Source of the DNA: Cytobacillus oceanisediminis
GTDB taxonomy: Bacteria > Bacillota > Bacilli > Bacillales > Cytobacillaceae
NCBI RefSeq assembly: GCF_004366035.1
Contig: NZ_SOEE01000012.1
Coordinates: 1-64,000 of the forward strand
DNA length: 64,000 nt
Direction of reading: 5' to 3'
Shown here: piece by piece, positions 8,451 to 17,421 of the stretch
How the letters are laid out: the number at the start of each line of letters is the position of its first letter
Position numbering within the stretch: position 1 is the stretch's first letter
Notes under the pieces: model-generated
What the model was told of the DNA's origin: nothing
Database searches by the model: none
The model's input: only the letters and a program-made list of their open reading frames with translations
Program-made: the position numbers and the translations under genes

Positions 8451-9014
8451 ATGGCATTAATCGGTTCAGAAGTACTACCATTCGCAGCAAAAGCTTACCA
8501 TAACGGTGATTTCATCGATGTTACTGAAGAAAACTTCAAAGGAAAATGGAGCGTAGTATGCTTCTACCCAGCAGACTTCACATTCGTATGCCCTACTGAG
8601 CTAGAAGACCTTCAAAATGAATATGCAACTTTAAAAGATATGGGAGCAGAAGTTTATTCTGTATCAACTGATACTCACTTCACTCATAAAGCATGGCACG
8701 ATAACTCTGAAACAATCAACAAGATTGAATACGTTATGATTGGTGACCCTAACCAGAGAATTTCCCGCAACTTCGAAGTTCTGAACGAAGAAGATGGACT
8801 GGCAGAACGCGGAACATTCATCATCGATCCAGATGGCATCATCCAAACTGTTGAAATCAACGCTGGCGGAATTGGCCGTGACGCAAGCCAGGTTGTAAGC
8901 AAGCTTAAAGCAGCTCAATATGTACGCAACAACCCAGGTGAAGTTTGCCCGGCTAAGTGGAAAGAAGGATCTGAAACACTTAAGCCAAGCCTTGATCTAG
9001 TAGGTAAAATCTAA
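8451..9014 (+). CDS. ahpC: alkyl hydroperoxide reductase subunit C (peroxiredoxin)
   Basis: 187 residues, a typical 2-Cys Prx1-class peroxiredoxin that reduces H2O2, organic peroxides and peroxynitrite. Peroxidatic Cys47 is in DFTFVCPTE and resolving Cys166 in GEVCPAKW, both at standard positions. ATG 8451 follows AAGGAGG. AhpF, its flavoprotein reductase, begins 14 bases after the stop. Expression should be under PerR (boxes at 8360-8391). Codon use is strongly biased, as expected for an abundant protein. Confidence 0.98.
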   Translation: MALIGSEVLPFAAKAYHNGDFIDVTEENFKGKWSVVCFYPADFTFVCPTELEDLQNEYATLKDMGAEVYSVSTDTHFTHKAWHDNSETINKIEYVMIGDPNQRISRNFEVLNEEDGLAERGTFIIDPDGIIQTVEINAGGIGRDASQVVSKLKAAQYVRNNPGEVCPAKWKEGSETLKPSLDLVGKI

Positions 9015-9028
9015 GGAGCACGATAATC

Positions 9029-10558
9029 ATGTTACTTGATGCAGATATAAAAGCACAATTAGCTCAATATCTTCAGATGATGGAGGGCGACATCCTTCTA
9101 AAAGTCAGCGCTGGATCAGATAAAGTATCCAGCGACATGCTGGCTTTGGTAGATGAGCTAGCCAATATGTCCTCCCACATTAAAGTTGAGCGCACTGAAT
9201 TACAAAGGACGCCAAGCTTTAGTGTAAATCGTCCAGGTGAAGATACTGGCATTACCTTTGCCGGCATTCCTCTTGGACATGAATTTACTTCCTTAGTGCT
9301 TGCTCTGCTTCAAGTTAGCGGAAGGGCACCTAAGGTTGATCAGAAAGTCATCGACCAGGTGAAGAAGGTTGAGGGCGAATATCGTTTTGAAACTTATGTC
9401 AGCTTAAGCTGCCACAACTGCCCTGATGTAGTACAGGCTCTTAACGTCATGAGTGTTCTTAACCCTAATATTTCACACACAATGATCGATGGTGCTGCTT
9501 ACAAAGAAGAAGTAGATGCTAAAGAAATTATGGCAGTGCCGACAGTTCTTCTTAATGGCGAATCATTCGGCAGCGGCCGTATGTCCCTTGAAGAAATTCT
9601 GGCGAAAATGGGAACAGGCCCTGACGCATCAGAGTTTGCAGATAAGGATCCTTATGATGTGCTTGTCATTGGAGGCGGCCCTGCGGGATCAAGCGCGGCA
9701 ATCTATGCTGCACGCAAAGGCATCCGCACCGGCATCGTTGCTGAACGCTTTGGCGGCCAGGTAATGGATACTTTAGGCATCGAAAACTTTATCAGTGTGA
9801 AGCATACAGAAGGCCCTAAGCTTGTTGCAAGCCTTGAAGAACACGTGAAAGATTATGGCATCGATGTCATGAATCTGCAGCGTGCAAAGAGACTTGAAAA
9901 GAAGGACCTTGTTGAAATTGAACTTGAAAACGGTGCTGTTCTGAAAAGTAAATCAGTCATCCTTTCAACTGGTGCACGCTGGAGAAATGTCAACGTGCCA
10001 GGTGAAGCAGAGTTCAAAAACAAAGGGGTTGCTTACTGCCCTCACTGTGATGGCCCATTATTTGAAGGCAAAGACGTAGCTGTTATCGGCGGAGGCAACT
10101 CCGGTATTGAAGCAGCCATTGACCTTGCAGGGATTGTTAATCATGTAACGGTTATCGAATTCAATCCTGAATTGAAAGCAGATGCCGTTCTGCAGGAACG
10201 TCTGAACAGCCTTCCAAACGTAACGGTTGTCACAAATGCTCAGACAACTGAAATTACCGGAACTGATAAAGTAAATGGTATTTCATACATGGATCGTGAG
10301 ACAGAAAAACTACACCATGTTGAACTGCAGGGTGTATTCGTCCAAATCGGCCTGGTTCCTAACACAGATTGGTTAGGCGACCAGATCGAGCGTACTCGCT
10401 TCGGCGAAATCGTTGTGGACAAGCACGGTGCCACAAACATCCCTGGTGTATTTGCTGCAGGAGACTGTACAGACAGTGCCTACAAGCAAATCATTATCTC
10501 CATGGGATCTGGTGCGACGGCAGCTCTAGGTGCGTTTGACTATCTGATCCGTAATTAA
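9029..10558 (+). CDS. ahpF: alkyl hydroperoxide reductase subunit F (NADH-dependent)
   Basis: 509 residues, full length. N-terminal tandem thioredoxin-like domain with redox pair SCHNCPDVV (about residue 130), then FAD-binding [10 protein letters not shown] (about 217), the second redox pair YCPHCDG (about 337), NAD-binding [10 protein letters not shown] and the C-terminal FAD motif [14 protein letters not shown]. Electrons pass from NADH via FAD and the two disulfides to AhpC. It follows ahpC with its own ribosome site (AAGGAG) and ends at a strong terminator. Confidence 0.98.
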   Translation: MLLDADIKAQLAQYLQMMEGDILLKVSAGSDKVSSDMLALVDELANMSSHIKVERTELQRTPSFSVNRPGEDTGITFAGIPLGHEFTSLVLALLQVSGRAPKVDQKVIDQVKKVEGEYRFETYVSLSCHNCPDVVQALNVMSVLNPNISHTMIDGAAYKEEVDAKEIMAVPTVLLNGESFGSGRMSLEEILAKMGTGPDASEFADKDPYDVLVIGGGPAGSSAAIYAARKGIRTGIVAERFGGQVMDTLGIENFISVKHTEGPKLVASLEEHVKDYGIDVMNLQRAKRLEKKDLVEIELENGAVLKSKSVILSTGARWRNVNVPGEAEFKNKGVAYCPHCDGPLFEGKDVAVIGGGNSGIEAAIDLAGIVNHVTVIEFNPELKADAVLQERLNSLPNVTVVTNAQTTEITGTDKVNGISYMDRETEKLHHVELQGVFVQIGLVPNTDWLGDQIERTRFGEIVVDKHGATNIPGVFAAGDCTDSAYKQIIISMGSGATAALGAFDYLIRN

Positions 10559-10568
10559 TTTTTAATCT

Positions 10569-10603
10569 AAAACCGCTTACTGCCTTTGGCAGGAGCGGTT
10601 TTT
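10569..10603 (+). terminator. ahpCF terminator
   Basis: Stem AAAACCGCT/AGCGGTTTT with inner GCC/GGC pairing, followed by TTTCTATT. Confidence 0.85.
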
Positions 10604-10649
10604 CTATTGGGCTATCCCATTTCTTCAAAGTCGGCCAATGTATTCTACT

Positions 10650-10757
10650 CTAAGTTGGAAGCTCAGACTTAATCCCTGCTTCTGCTGTCCGAATGGCATT
10701 AGGTTCAGTCTTTTTTGTTAAGTGCCCTGGTACAATCGCAATTTGAAAGGCGACAGC
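10650..10757 (-). pseudogene. possible gene remnant (C-terminal fragment)
   Basis: A minus-strand frame ending at TAG 10650 reads EAVAFQIAIVPGHLTKK and on to KSELPT; its composition is coding-like, but there is no start codon. Upstream it runs straight into a copy of the dispersed palindrome (10762-10777), which carries an in-frame stop. About 35 residues. Family not recognised. I read it as the decayed tail of a gene, with limited confidence. Confidence 0.3.
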
Positions 10758-10761
10758 TTCC

Positions 10762-10777
10762 AATCAAACGTTTGATC
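10762..10777. repeat. dispersed 16-bp palindrome, copy 2 (one mismatch)
   Basis: AATCAAACGTTTGATC, one substitution at the last base relative to the other six copies. It abuts the remnant at 10650-10757. Confidence 0.8.
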
Positions 10778-10822
10778 GAAATAGAAAAAGAGCACAGACA
10801 TAGCCTGAGCCCTTACATTCTA

Positions 10823-10996
<174 letters not shown>

Positions 10997-11614
10997 TTAA
11001 TTCACCGCCATCCTCCCCAGCGGCCCATTTTCATCAATAATATCCTGCAGTGCATAAACGGATATCGGAAACATCGGGAATCCATAAGCATAAGGCGTTA
11101 TTTCATAGAGCTGGAAATAGATGATCAGAGCTTTGTCTGCTATATAAAAGTCCTGGTCAGGCCTAATGCCTTTGAAGTCTACAAGCAGCGGAATGTCACG
11201 CTGTTTAATTTGAACTGAGATCAGCTCAGACAGGCGTTTTACATAATTACTGCCCGGCTTAAATAAATCCTTTAAGGAAACCTGCTTCCCCTTTTGCAGA
11301 TCAAACGTCAGGGATTTTATAACTGTCATACCATGTGCCGCATGATAATGATACACGTAATTGGATAAAGACAAGCTCAGGACGTCTCGCTGATTACTTT
11401 TAATCTCATAGTATCCATACAAATCAACCACGGTTGTATCCATATTGCCTGTCTGCTCGTTAATGAGCTGCTGGTTTTCTCGGACAATGGTACTGTTGAT
11501 AACATGCTGCAGCTGCTTATTTTGCATTCCTGTCACACGGGGATAATAAACGACTTTGGTGGGCCCGGTCCTGATTGTCATCGTTTTGATGCCTACCGGA
11601 AAGTTGATTGCCAC
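10997..11614 (-). CDS. DUF3298/DUF4163-type protein (RsiV/PdaC-like domain)
   Basis: 205 residues from GTG 11614, which is preceded by GGATGG; a longer reading from 11644 has a poorer site. The C-terminal half has the DUF3298 pattern (QVSLKDLFKPGSNYVKRLSE and DKALIIYFQLYEITPYAYG) and the N-terminal half the DUF4163 pattern (VINSTIVRENQQLINEQ, YEIKSNQRDVLSLSLSNYVY). In RsiV and PdaC this module is extracellular, but here no signal peptide or membrane anchor is visible, so location is uncertain. Function unknown. Confidence 0.7.
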   Translation of the reverse strand: MAINFPVGIKTMTIRTGPTKVVYYPRVTGMQNKQLQHVINSTIVRENQQLINEQTGNMDTTVVDLYGYYEIKSNQRDVLSLSLSNYVYHYHAAHGMTVIKSLTFDLQKGKQVSLKDLFKPGSNYVKRLSELISVQIKQRDIPLLVDFKGIRPDQDFYIADKALIIYFQLYEITPYAYGFPMFPISVYALQDIIDENGPLGRMAVN

Positions 11615-11696
11615 GGCTATCCATCCTTTTTGGGTTTTTAACACATCCTATTCATCGGATAGGCGTTAAGGTGCATAACAGGTAATGGAAGTTTCA

Positions 11697-11722
11697 ATGT
11701 TATATAATGATATCGATATATA
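11697..11722. promoter_or_regulatory. AT-rich dyad and -10 upstream of bmrA
   Basis: TATAAT at 11702-11707 sits inside the imperfect dyad TTATATAATGATATCGATAT, which contains the perfect ATATCGATAT. A regulator of the MarR or TetR type could bind here. No good -35 is visible. Confidence 0.4.
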
Positions 11723-11741
11723 AGAGACAGGAGCACACAAA

Positions 11742-13475
11742 ATGGATAAAAAGCAAACCAGCCTTAAACCATTCATTTCACTCATACTATCAACAAAAAT
11801 TCCAAAGACTGCCCTCATCATTGGTTTAACAGCCAGCATTTTAACCACCTTAACTGGCCTTCTCGTACCGCTGCTGACCAAAAATCTGGTGGACGGTTTT
11901 TCTGTTGAATCTTTAAGCGTTCCGCTCATAATCGGAATTGGGGCAGCCTTTATCGTCCAGGCCATCATCAGCGGAATCTCCATCTACCTGCTCAGCTATG
12001 TAGGCCAAAAAGTGGTGGCACGGCTTCGGGACCGGATGTGGATGAAGCTCATAAGGCTGCCGGTCAGTTATTTTGATAAGCAATCCAGCGGCCGGACAGT
12101 CAGCCGCGTAGTTAATGATACTAGCATTGTCAGGGAGCTGATTACCAATCACTTTCCACAATTTATTACCGGGATTATCAGTATTATCGGTGCAATTATT
12201 ATCCTGCTTGTGATGGACTGGAAAATGACACTGCTCATGCTCACTTCTGTTCCTATTACACTGGCAATCATGATTCCACTCGGCCGAAAGATGGCAAAAA
12301 TATCTCGGGGCCTTCAAGATGAAACTGCCATCTTTACCGGAAACATTACCCAAACACTTGGTGAAATCCGCTTAATGAAGTCTTCTACCGCAGAACAAAA
12401 TGAAGAAGAAAAAGGATTGGATGGCATCGACAAACTGCTTGGCTTCGGTTTGCGGGAAGCCCGCATTTTTGCAATGATTGGCCCGACTATGTACCTGATT
12501 ATGATGGTTGTTATTGTCATGATCATCGCCTATGGAGGCATGCGTGTGGCCAGCGGAACGATGTCAACGGGTTCTCTTGTAGCCTTTTTGCTGTACTTAT
12601 TCCAGATTATTATGCCAATCACCTCATTTGCGATGTTTTTTACTCAGCTGCAAAAAGCAAAAGGCGCCACAGAGCGGATCATAGAAATTTTGGAGGAGCC
12701 ATTAGAAGATGGGCAAGACGGCATCGAATTGGATATCAGCAGCAAACCGATTTTAATCGATAACGTCTCATTCTCCTATAGCGCAGAAGAGAGTGTTCTG
12801 GAAAATATCTCACTGGAAGCCCAGCCAGGTCAGATGATTGCACTGGCAGGTCCAAGCGGAAGCGGAAAAACCACTCTGTTTGGTTTGCTTGAACGATTTT
12901 ACGAGCCAACTAATGGTGAAATTAAAATTGGCGATACACACATCCAGCAGATATCCCTTAAATCCTGGCGCAGCCAAATTGGCTATGTTTCACAGGAAAG
13001 TGCCATGATGGCAGGTACGATCCGTGAGAATTTATGCTATGGGCTGGAAAATTCCAAAAGCATTGCAGATGAGAAATTATGGGAAGTTGCGAAAATGGCA
13101 TACGCTGACCAATTCATCGCTGATTTTCCGAAGGGGCTTGACACAGAAGTTGGTGAGCGGGGGGTGAAGCTTTCCGGAGGACAACGGCAGCGTATTGCTA
13201 TAGCGCGGGCTTTCCTGCGCGACCCTAAAATATTGATGATGGACGAAGCTACCGCCAGCCTTGACAGCCAATCTGAAGGCATCGTCCAGCAGGCCCTTAC
13301 CCGCCTAATGGAAGGCCGGACAACTTTCGTCATCGCCCACCGCCTTTCCACAATTGTTGACGCAGACCAAATTGTTTTCATTGAAAAAGGACGGGTCACA
13401 GGCATTGGCACACATTCCGAATTGACACAATCACATGATCTATATCGTGAATTTGCCGAGCAGCAGCTTGCATAA
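11742..13475 (+). CDS. bmrA: multidrug ABC exporter, BmrA-like half transporter
   Basis: 577 residues: an N-terminal six-helix ABC membrane domain (1-310) and a C-terminal ATPase domain (about 330-575). Visible motifs are Walker A GPSGSGKTTLF, Q-loop YVSQES, signature LSGGQRQRIAIARAF, Walker B ILMMDEATASLD and the switch His in VIAHRLST. Similarity to B. subtilis BmrA runs the length of the protein (for example LLVPLLTKNLVDGFS and LPVSYFDKQSSG). BmrA works as a homodimer exporting hydrophobic drugs such as cervimycin. Single-gene unit with its own terminator. Confidence 0.92.
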   Translation: MDKKQTSLKPFISLILSTKIPKTALIIGLTASILTTLTGLLVPLLTKNLVDGFSVESLSVPLIIGIGAAFIVQAIISGISIYLLSYVGQKVVARLRDRMWMKLIRLPVSYFDKQSSGRTVSRVVNDTSIVRELITNHFPQFITGIISIIGAIIILLVMDWKMTLLMLTSVPITLAIMIPLGRKMAKISRGLQDETAIFTGNITQTLGEIRLMKSSTAEQNEEEKGLDGIDKLLGFGLREARIFAMIGPTMYLIMMVVIVMIIAYGGMRVASGTMSTGSLVAFLLYLFQIIMPITSFAMFFTQLQKAKGATERIIEILEEPLEDGQDGIELDISSKPILIDNVSFSYSAEESVLENISLEAQPGQMIALAGPSGSGKTTLFGLLERFYEPTNGEIKIGDTHIQQISLKSWRSQIGYVSQESAMMAGTIRENLCYGLENSKSIADEKLWEVAKMAYADQFIADFPKGLDTEVGERGVKLSGGQRQRIAIARAFLRDPKILMMDEATASLDSQSEGIVQQALTRLMEGRTTFVIAHRLSTIVDADQIVFIEKGRVTGIGTHSELTQSHDLYREFAEQQLA

Positions 13476-13479
13476 GAAG

Positions 13480-13508
13480 TGGCCAGTCTATCAAAGACTG
13501 GCCATTTT
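13480..13508 (+). terminator. bmrA terminator
   Basis: Stem TGGCCAGTCT/AGACTGGCCA with a short loop, then TTTT. Confidence 0.85.
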
Positions 13509-13652
13509 ACTGCTGATCTTGATTCCAGCCCCTTTAAAACCGAATCTTATGATAAAATGTGACAAATTATCCATATAAACATGATAGTGGATTCCTTATA
13601 ATGGAATTAAGATCTCAGTTAGTCATGCCAATCCAAAAGGAGGCTAAAGACT

Positions 13653-13871
13653 ATGTCAATAGATCACACACTTAACATGCTTGAAACATTGAAATATTAT
13701 TGTGACTCTGAAATCACTCAGACCTTTTCAAATGACAAACAGCAGGTTTTATCTGTATGTTACTTGAAAAACAATCATTCTTTTGAAATTACCTACACAG
13801 AAACAAATATAAAGAAAAATTTCCGCCACATAGAATCAGCAGCAGAAGCAATCGAAAAAGCCTTAAGGTGA
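13653..13871 (+). CDS. small YkuJ/DUF1797-like protein
   Basis: 72 residues, ATG 13653 with AAGGAGG upstream. The pattern VLSVCYLKNNHSFEITYTE followed by a short C-terminal helix resembles the B. subtilis YkuJ family (structure solved, function unknown). No membrane segment. Single gene. The family call is from pattern only. Confidence 0.6.
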   Translation: MSIDHTLNMLETLKYYCDSEITQTFSNDKQQVLSVCYLKNNHSFEITYTETNIKKNFRHIESAAEAIEKALR

Positions 13872-14251
13872 TTAAAACATCCTTAAAGCTTTTTTTGATT
13901 GTTCTCTTCCATGTGATTTTCGAGATGCAGGATACTATTCCCCGTATCTTTTCATTTAGGAGAAATCATACTGCAACCTAAATCAATCAAACGTTTGATT
14001 GACTTTTTTCTGTCTGTTATACGGCTTTCTCAGACTCAAAAACTCTCATAATTTCCTTGCTGTCTTTTGTCAGTATGTCTTTCACATTTAGTCCAAACCA
14101 TTTCCAGAGAAGCATCCATTTCCATTAAATTCGAAGTCTCTTAAGAACATCCTGTAATCTACCGCTCCTTCAAATAATGAAACTATGCCCTCCCTGCTGC
14201 ACCTGGAAAGGCACGGGACTGAAAGCTTAATAGATAGCAAACACATAAAAA
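13872..14251. other. spacer with palindrome and decayed coding traces
   Basis: About 380 bases without an intact gene. It holds one palindrome copy (13985-14000). Between about 14030 and 14220 the minus strand has coding-like scraps in two frames (REGIVSLFEGAVDYRMFLRD; MEMDASLEMVWTKCERHTDK) without a start, which may be a degenerate regulator gene. Confidence 0.45.
13985..14000. repeat. dispersed 16-bp palindrome, copy 3
   Basis: Exact AATCAAACGTTTGATT, extended to a perfect 20-bp palindrome (13983-14002) and followed by CTTTTTT. Confidence 0.9.
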
Positions 14252-14287
14252 AATGCCCATTCAAAAATCCCTTTATGAATGGGCATT
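14252..14287 (-). terminator. heme monooxygenase gene terminator
   Basis: 12-bp stem AATGCCCATTCA/TGAATGGGCATT (14252-14263 and 14276-14287), followed on the minus strand by TTTTTTATG. It begins just after the stop at 14293. Confidence 0.85.
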
Positions 14288-14292
14288 GCACT

Positions 14293-14628
14293 TTATTTAA
14301 CTTCAGCTGGCTCACGGTATTGCTTCTGGCCCAATGAATGATAGACATCCTGACGGCTATCAATAATATATTCCGGCTTCGGCTTGCCGCGGTTTGCCTT
14401 GTGCCCAGCAATATGTACATCACTTGTTTCCCACGCCTTCCAGGCTTCTTCCGATTCCCAGCGAATCATGACGGCCACTTCTTCGTCCCCGCTGCGCTGT
14501 TTCTTCTTTAAAACATTCAAATCAATAAATCCGGGCTGCTCTTCGATTATTCCTTCCCCTGCAAAGCGCTCGATTAACTTATTTGAATGGCCTTCTTTCA
14601 CCATAATTGTTTTTAATTGAATAAACAT
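14293..14628 (-). CDS. hmoA: heme-degrading monooxygenase, HmoA/IsdG family
   Basis: 111 residues, the usual size of the dimeric ferredoxin-like ABM fold. It aligns along its length with B. subtilis HmoA (KLIERFAGEGIIEEQPGF, IRWESEEAWKAWETSD, GHKANRGKPKPEYIID), with the Trp in IRWES and the His in VHIAGH that surround heme. The family's N-terminal active-site Asn appears to be Lys6 here (FIQLKTIM), which could alter activity. A Fur box lies 38 bases upstream (14666-14680), fitting iron recovery from heme. Confidence 0.85.
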   Translation of the reverse strand: MFIQLKTIMVKEGHSNKLIERFAGEGIIEEQPGFIDLNVLKKKQRSGDEEVAVMIRWESEEAWKAWETSDVHIAGHKANRGKPKPEYIIDSRQDVYHSLGQKQYREPAEVK

Positions 14629-14665
14629 ATCTGTTCCTCCCCTGCTTCTTTTCTGTTATTATAAT

Positions 14666-14680
14666 TGATAACGATTTTCA
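14666..14680. promoter_or_regulatory. Fur box between hmoA and MFS gene
   Basis: TGATAACGATTTTCA matches the 7-1-7 Fur consensus TGATAATNATTATCA at 12 of the 14 defined bases. It sits in the divergent promoter region, 90 bases from the plus-strand MFS start, and could control both genes. Confidence 0.8.
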
Positions 14681-14769
14681 TTTTCAACTATCTTAAAAAA
14701 TAGATTCATTATTTCCTTGGTTTATAGTATCTTTAGATTATCGAATTAATCAGAAAACGGGGCCTAAGT

Positions 14770-15984
14770 ATGTGGAAAAATAAAAATGTATGGATTTTAT
14801 TAACCGGGGAGTTTATAGCAGGGCTGGGCTTGTGGCTCGGTATAATAGGGAATCTAGAATTTATGCAGGAAAAGGTTCCCTCAGATTTTCTAAAGTCGCT
14901 TATTTTGGCTGGCGGATTGCTGGCAGGGATTGCTGTGGGACCCTGGGCAGGAAGAATAACTGACCAAATCAGCAAGAAAACGGTCATGCTGGCTTCTGGC
15001 TTCGCCCGGGCATTGAGCGTTGTTTTTATGTTAATTGCCATACAAACCGGGTCAGTCTGGTGGATGGTTATTTTTCTGGTATTCCTGCAAATCTCAGCAG
15101 CCTTCTATTTTCCAGCTCTACAGGCTGCCATCCCGCTGGTTGTGGAAGATAAGGACCTGCTGCAGCTGAATGGAGTCCATATGAATGTGTCCACTCTTTC
15201 CAGAATATTAGGTACTGCTTTAGCTGGCGTTTTGTTAGTTATCTTGCCATTATCAATGCTTTACATCGCTTCGCTTGTGGCCTATCTAATTCTCTTTATA
15301 ATCACCTTTTTTATGGATTTTGAAGAATCCTTCTCAAAGGAAAGCACAGGAAGAAAATCAGCGAAAGGCGGCGGAGGATTCAAGGAAGTATTCCCAATTA
15401 TTCAAGGTCTGCCCATTGTGTTTATGACATTGATCCTTACCTTGGTTCCGCTTCTGTTCCTTGGCGGATTTAACTTAATGGTCATTAATATCAGTGAGCT
15501 TCAAGACAGCTCATCCATTAAAGGCTTAATCTATACGGCAGAAGGACTCGGCTTCATGCTTGGCGCATTCATTGTCAAACAACTCAGCCAAAAACGTTCG
15601 CCTTATGCGATCCTGTTTTTCTTCTCCTTCATCATCGGACTATCACAGCTGCTTCTGTACTTTGCAGATGTGCCTGTTCTATCCATCTTGGCTTTCTTTA
15701 TTTTTGGATTTGCGGTCGGCTGTTTCTTCCCGACTGCCGCCACCATTTTCCAAACAAGAGTGCCCAAGGAATTTCACGGAAGATTCTTCTCCTTCCGAAA
15801 CATGCTTGACCGTGTAACTTTTCAGATTGTCCTGCTTCTGACTGGATTCCTGCTGGATGCAGTCGGCCTTCAGTTAATGGTCGTGATCTTTGGAATACTG
15901 TCGCTGATCATGACGGCAGCATTCTTTGCTAAATTCAGGCAAATTAGGACAGAAATTCAGGTAAAAGAAAAGATCAGTACGTAA
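14770..15984 (+). CDS. MFS transporter (DHA3-like), probably iron-linked
   Basis: 404 residues with 12 hydrophobic segments. N-terminal WILLTGEFIAGLGLWLGIIG, the loop GRITDQISKKTVML after TM2, and a long cytoplasmic loop with a GGGG run between TM6 and TM7 fit the DHA3 (MefA/YkuC-like) branch. It shares a Fur-box region with hmoA and lies beside a siderophore importer, so a siderophore exporter or iron-related efflux role is reasonable inference. Strong terminator follows. Confidence 0.8.
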   Translation: MWKNKNVWILLTGEFIAGLGLWLGIIGNLEFMQEKVPSDFLKSLILAGGLLAGIAVGPWAGRITDQISKKTVMLASGFARALSVVFMLIAIQTGSVWWMVIFLVFLQISAAFYFPALQAAIPLVVEDKDLLQLNGVHMNVSTLSRILGTALAGVLLVILPLSMLYIASLVAYLILFIITFFMDFEESFSKESTGRKSAKGGGGFKEVFPIIQGLPIVFMTLILTLVPLLFLGGFNLMVINISELQDSSSIKGLIYTAEGLGFMLGAFIVKQLSQKRSPYAILFFFSFIIGLSQLLLYFADVPVLSILAFFIFGFAVGCFFPTAATIFQTRVPKEFHGRFFSFRNMLDRVTFQIVLLLTGFLLDAVGLQLMVVIFGILSLIMTAAFFAKFRQIRTEIQVKEKIST

Positions 15985-15986
15985 AA

Positions 15987-16017
15987 AAAACCGGTCCACA
16001 TCGTGTGGGCCGGTTTT
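15987..16017 (+). terminator. MFS gene terminator
   Basis: 14-bp stem AAAACCGGTCCACA/TGTGGGCCGGTTTT then TTCA. Confidence 0.85.
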
Positions 16018-16044
16018 TCACTGATATTCCGCCTTAATTCCAGG

Positions 16045-16158
16045 CATTTTTTCAGTTTAAGTGCGGATAGACTTATTTTATGTCCGGATAAAATTTTTTC
16101 TGTGTGCATTACCCAGTTTTATGTGCGGATAAAAAAATTTATGTGCGCTTAGTTTTTA
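16045..16158. repeat. degenerate short repeats of GTGCGGATAA type
   Basis: Spacer built from drifting units of about 20 bases: AAGTGCGGATAGACTTATTT, ATGTCCGGATAAAATTTTTT, ATGTGCGGATAAAAAAATTT and ATGTGCGC. It lies between two convergent genes. Comparable arrays are at 28943-29278, 39161-39370 and 58620-58715. Confidence 0.55.
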
Positions 16159-16160
16159 CC

Positions 16161-17210
16161 CTAGTGCACAAGCTGCTTCACCAATTCCCGATTCCGTTTT
16201 TTAAAGACATCATTATGGGAAGAAACCATCGCAGCTGCGGCAGCATCCGGTTCAATATACTGCTTCGCTTTGTTTACTGCATTGGCAGCATCCTGGAATG
16301 CCCCGGCAATTAAGTGAAGTTTGCCGTCATGCTTAAGGATGTCCCCTGCAGCATATAGCCCTTCAACCGACGTTTCGCTGTTAGCATTGCCTGCAATATA
16401 GAAATCTTCGAGCATTTCAATATTCAGATTGCTATTTTTTAAGAGTTCCGTATCCTGTTCATAGCCATGATTAATTACTACTTCATCAATCTGCAGATAA
16501 GAAACTTCCCCTGTTTCATTATTCGTCAATTCCACCTGTTCAATTTCCTCATGATTTCCGCCGGCAATTAATTTTGTGATGGACGTATGGTTAATGCAGA
16601 TAACCGAACTATTCATAAGCTGTGATACCTGTGCTTCATGCCCAGTCAAAGCATCTCTCCTGCATGTGATGTATACCTGCTTGGCAACGGGTTCCAATTC
16701 ATTTGCCCAGTCTACTGCAGAATTTCCTCCGCCCGAAACAATTACAGTCTTATCTTTAAAATGTTTAAGCGATTTGACCGTATAATTCAGATTGGAAACT
16801 TCAAAACGCTCTGCCCCTTCTATCTTCAGTTTTTGCGGCTTTAAAATTCCGCTTCCAACAGCGACAATGACGGTTTTCGAATAGTGTTCTTCTCCAGAAG
16901 AGCCTTTTAAGACAAATAGACCATCTTCATTTTTGGCAATGGATTCTACCTTTTCATTAAGAACAACCGTTGGATTAAACGTTAGTCCCTGCTCCACCAG
17001 CTGTTCAATCAGTTTTGCCCCTGGTGTCGGGGTCAGGCCGCCCACATCCCAGATCATTTTCTCCGGATATACATGAACTTTACCGCCAAGCATTGGCTGA
17101 AACTCAATCAGCTTTGTTTTCATTTTCCTTAATCCGCTGTAGAAAGTAGAATAAAGACCCGCAGGTCCGCCTCCAATAACCGTCACATCAAACACTTCAG
17201 CATTTTTCAT
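16161..17210 (-). CDS. ycgT: ferredoxin/flavodoxin-NADP+ reductase, TrxB-like (YcgT type)
   Basis: 349 residues, the thioredoxin-reductase-like FNR of Firmicutes (YumC/YcgT). FAD motif GGGPAGLYSTFYSG at residue 13, NADPH motif SGGGNSAVDWA at about 160, and C-terminal GLYAAGDILKH; the CxxC of thioredoxin reductase is absent, as expected for FNR. In B. subtilis the ycgT paralogue is Fur-regulated. Here a Fur box lies 30 bases upstream (17241-17255) and the divergent operon is a siderophore importer, so a role in reducing Fe(III)-siderophore is plausible. Confidence 0.88.
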   Translation of the reverse strand: MKNAEVFDVTVIGGGPAGLYSTFYSGLRKMKTKLIEFQPMLGGKVHVYPEKMIWDVGGLTPTPGAKLIEQLVEQGLTFNPTVVLNEKVESIAKNEDGLFVLKGSSGEEHYSKTVIVAVGSGILKPQKLKIEGAERFEVSNLNYTVKSLKHFKDKTVIVSGGGNSAVDWANELEPVAKQVYITCRRDALTGHEAQVSQLMNSSVICINHTSITKLIAGGNHEEIEQVELTNNETGEVSYLQIDEVVINHGYEQDTELLKNSNLNIEMLEDFYIAGNANSETSVEGLYAAGDILKHDGKLHLIAGAFQDAANAVNKAKQYIEPDAAAAAMVSSHNDVFKKRNRELVKQLVH

Positions 17211-17240
17211 TTTCCGTTCACTCCTATAACCAATTACTAT

Positions 17241-17255
17241 TGATTATCATTCTCA
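17241..17255. promoter_or_regulatory. Fur box of the ycgT-type gene
   Basis: TGATTATCATTCTCA; on the minus strand it reads TGAGAATGATAATCA, 12 of 14 defined positions of the Fur consensus. Confidence 0.8.
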
Positions 17256-17326
17256 TTTCAACTATACGACCTTTCTACTCCTTTGACAATGAAATTTTTT
17301 CTGAATACTTTTCCTTTAAAATACTA

Positions 17327-17386
17327 TTGACATAAAAATCAGATAGACTTATAGTAAAAAAGAACCGATACTGATAATCATTATCA
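17327..17386 (+). promoter_or_regulatory. siderophore importer promoter with perfect Fur box
   Basis: -35 TTGACA (17327-17332), 17-base spacer, -10 TATAGT (17350-17355). The Fur box TGATAATCATTATCA (17372-17386) is a perfect match and lies just past the expected transcription start, where bound Fur would block initiation or escape. Confidence 0.92.
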
Positions 17387-17421
17387 GTAAAATATATTCT
17401 CAACTAAACGGAGGTTACATA

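Noticed and set aside
14088-14423. 111-codon minus-strand frame overlapping hmoA
   Set aside because: It overlaps the well-supported hmoA gene and its terminator in another frame; only its downstream scrap looks faintly coding and is noted as decayed.
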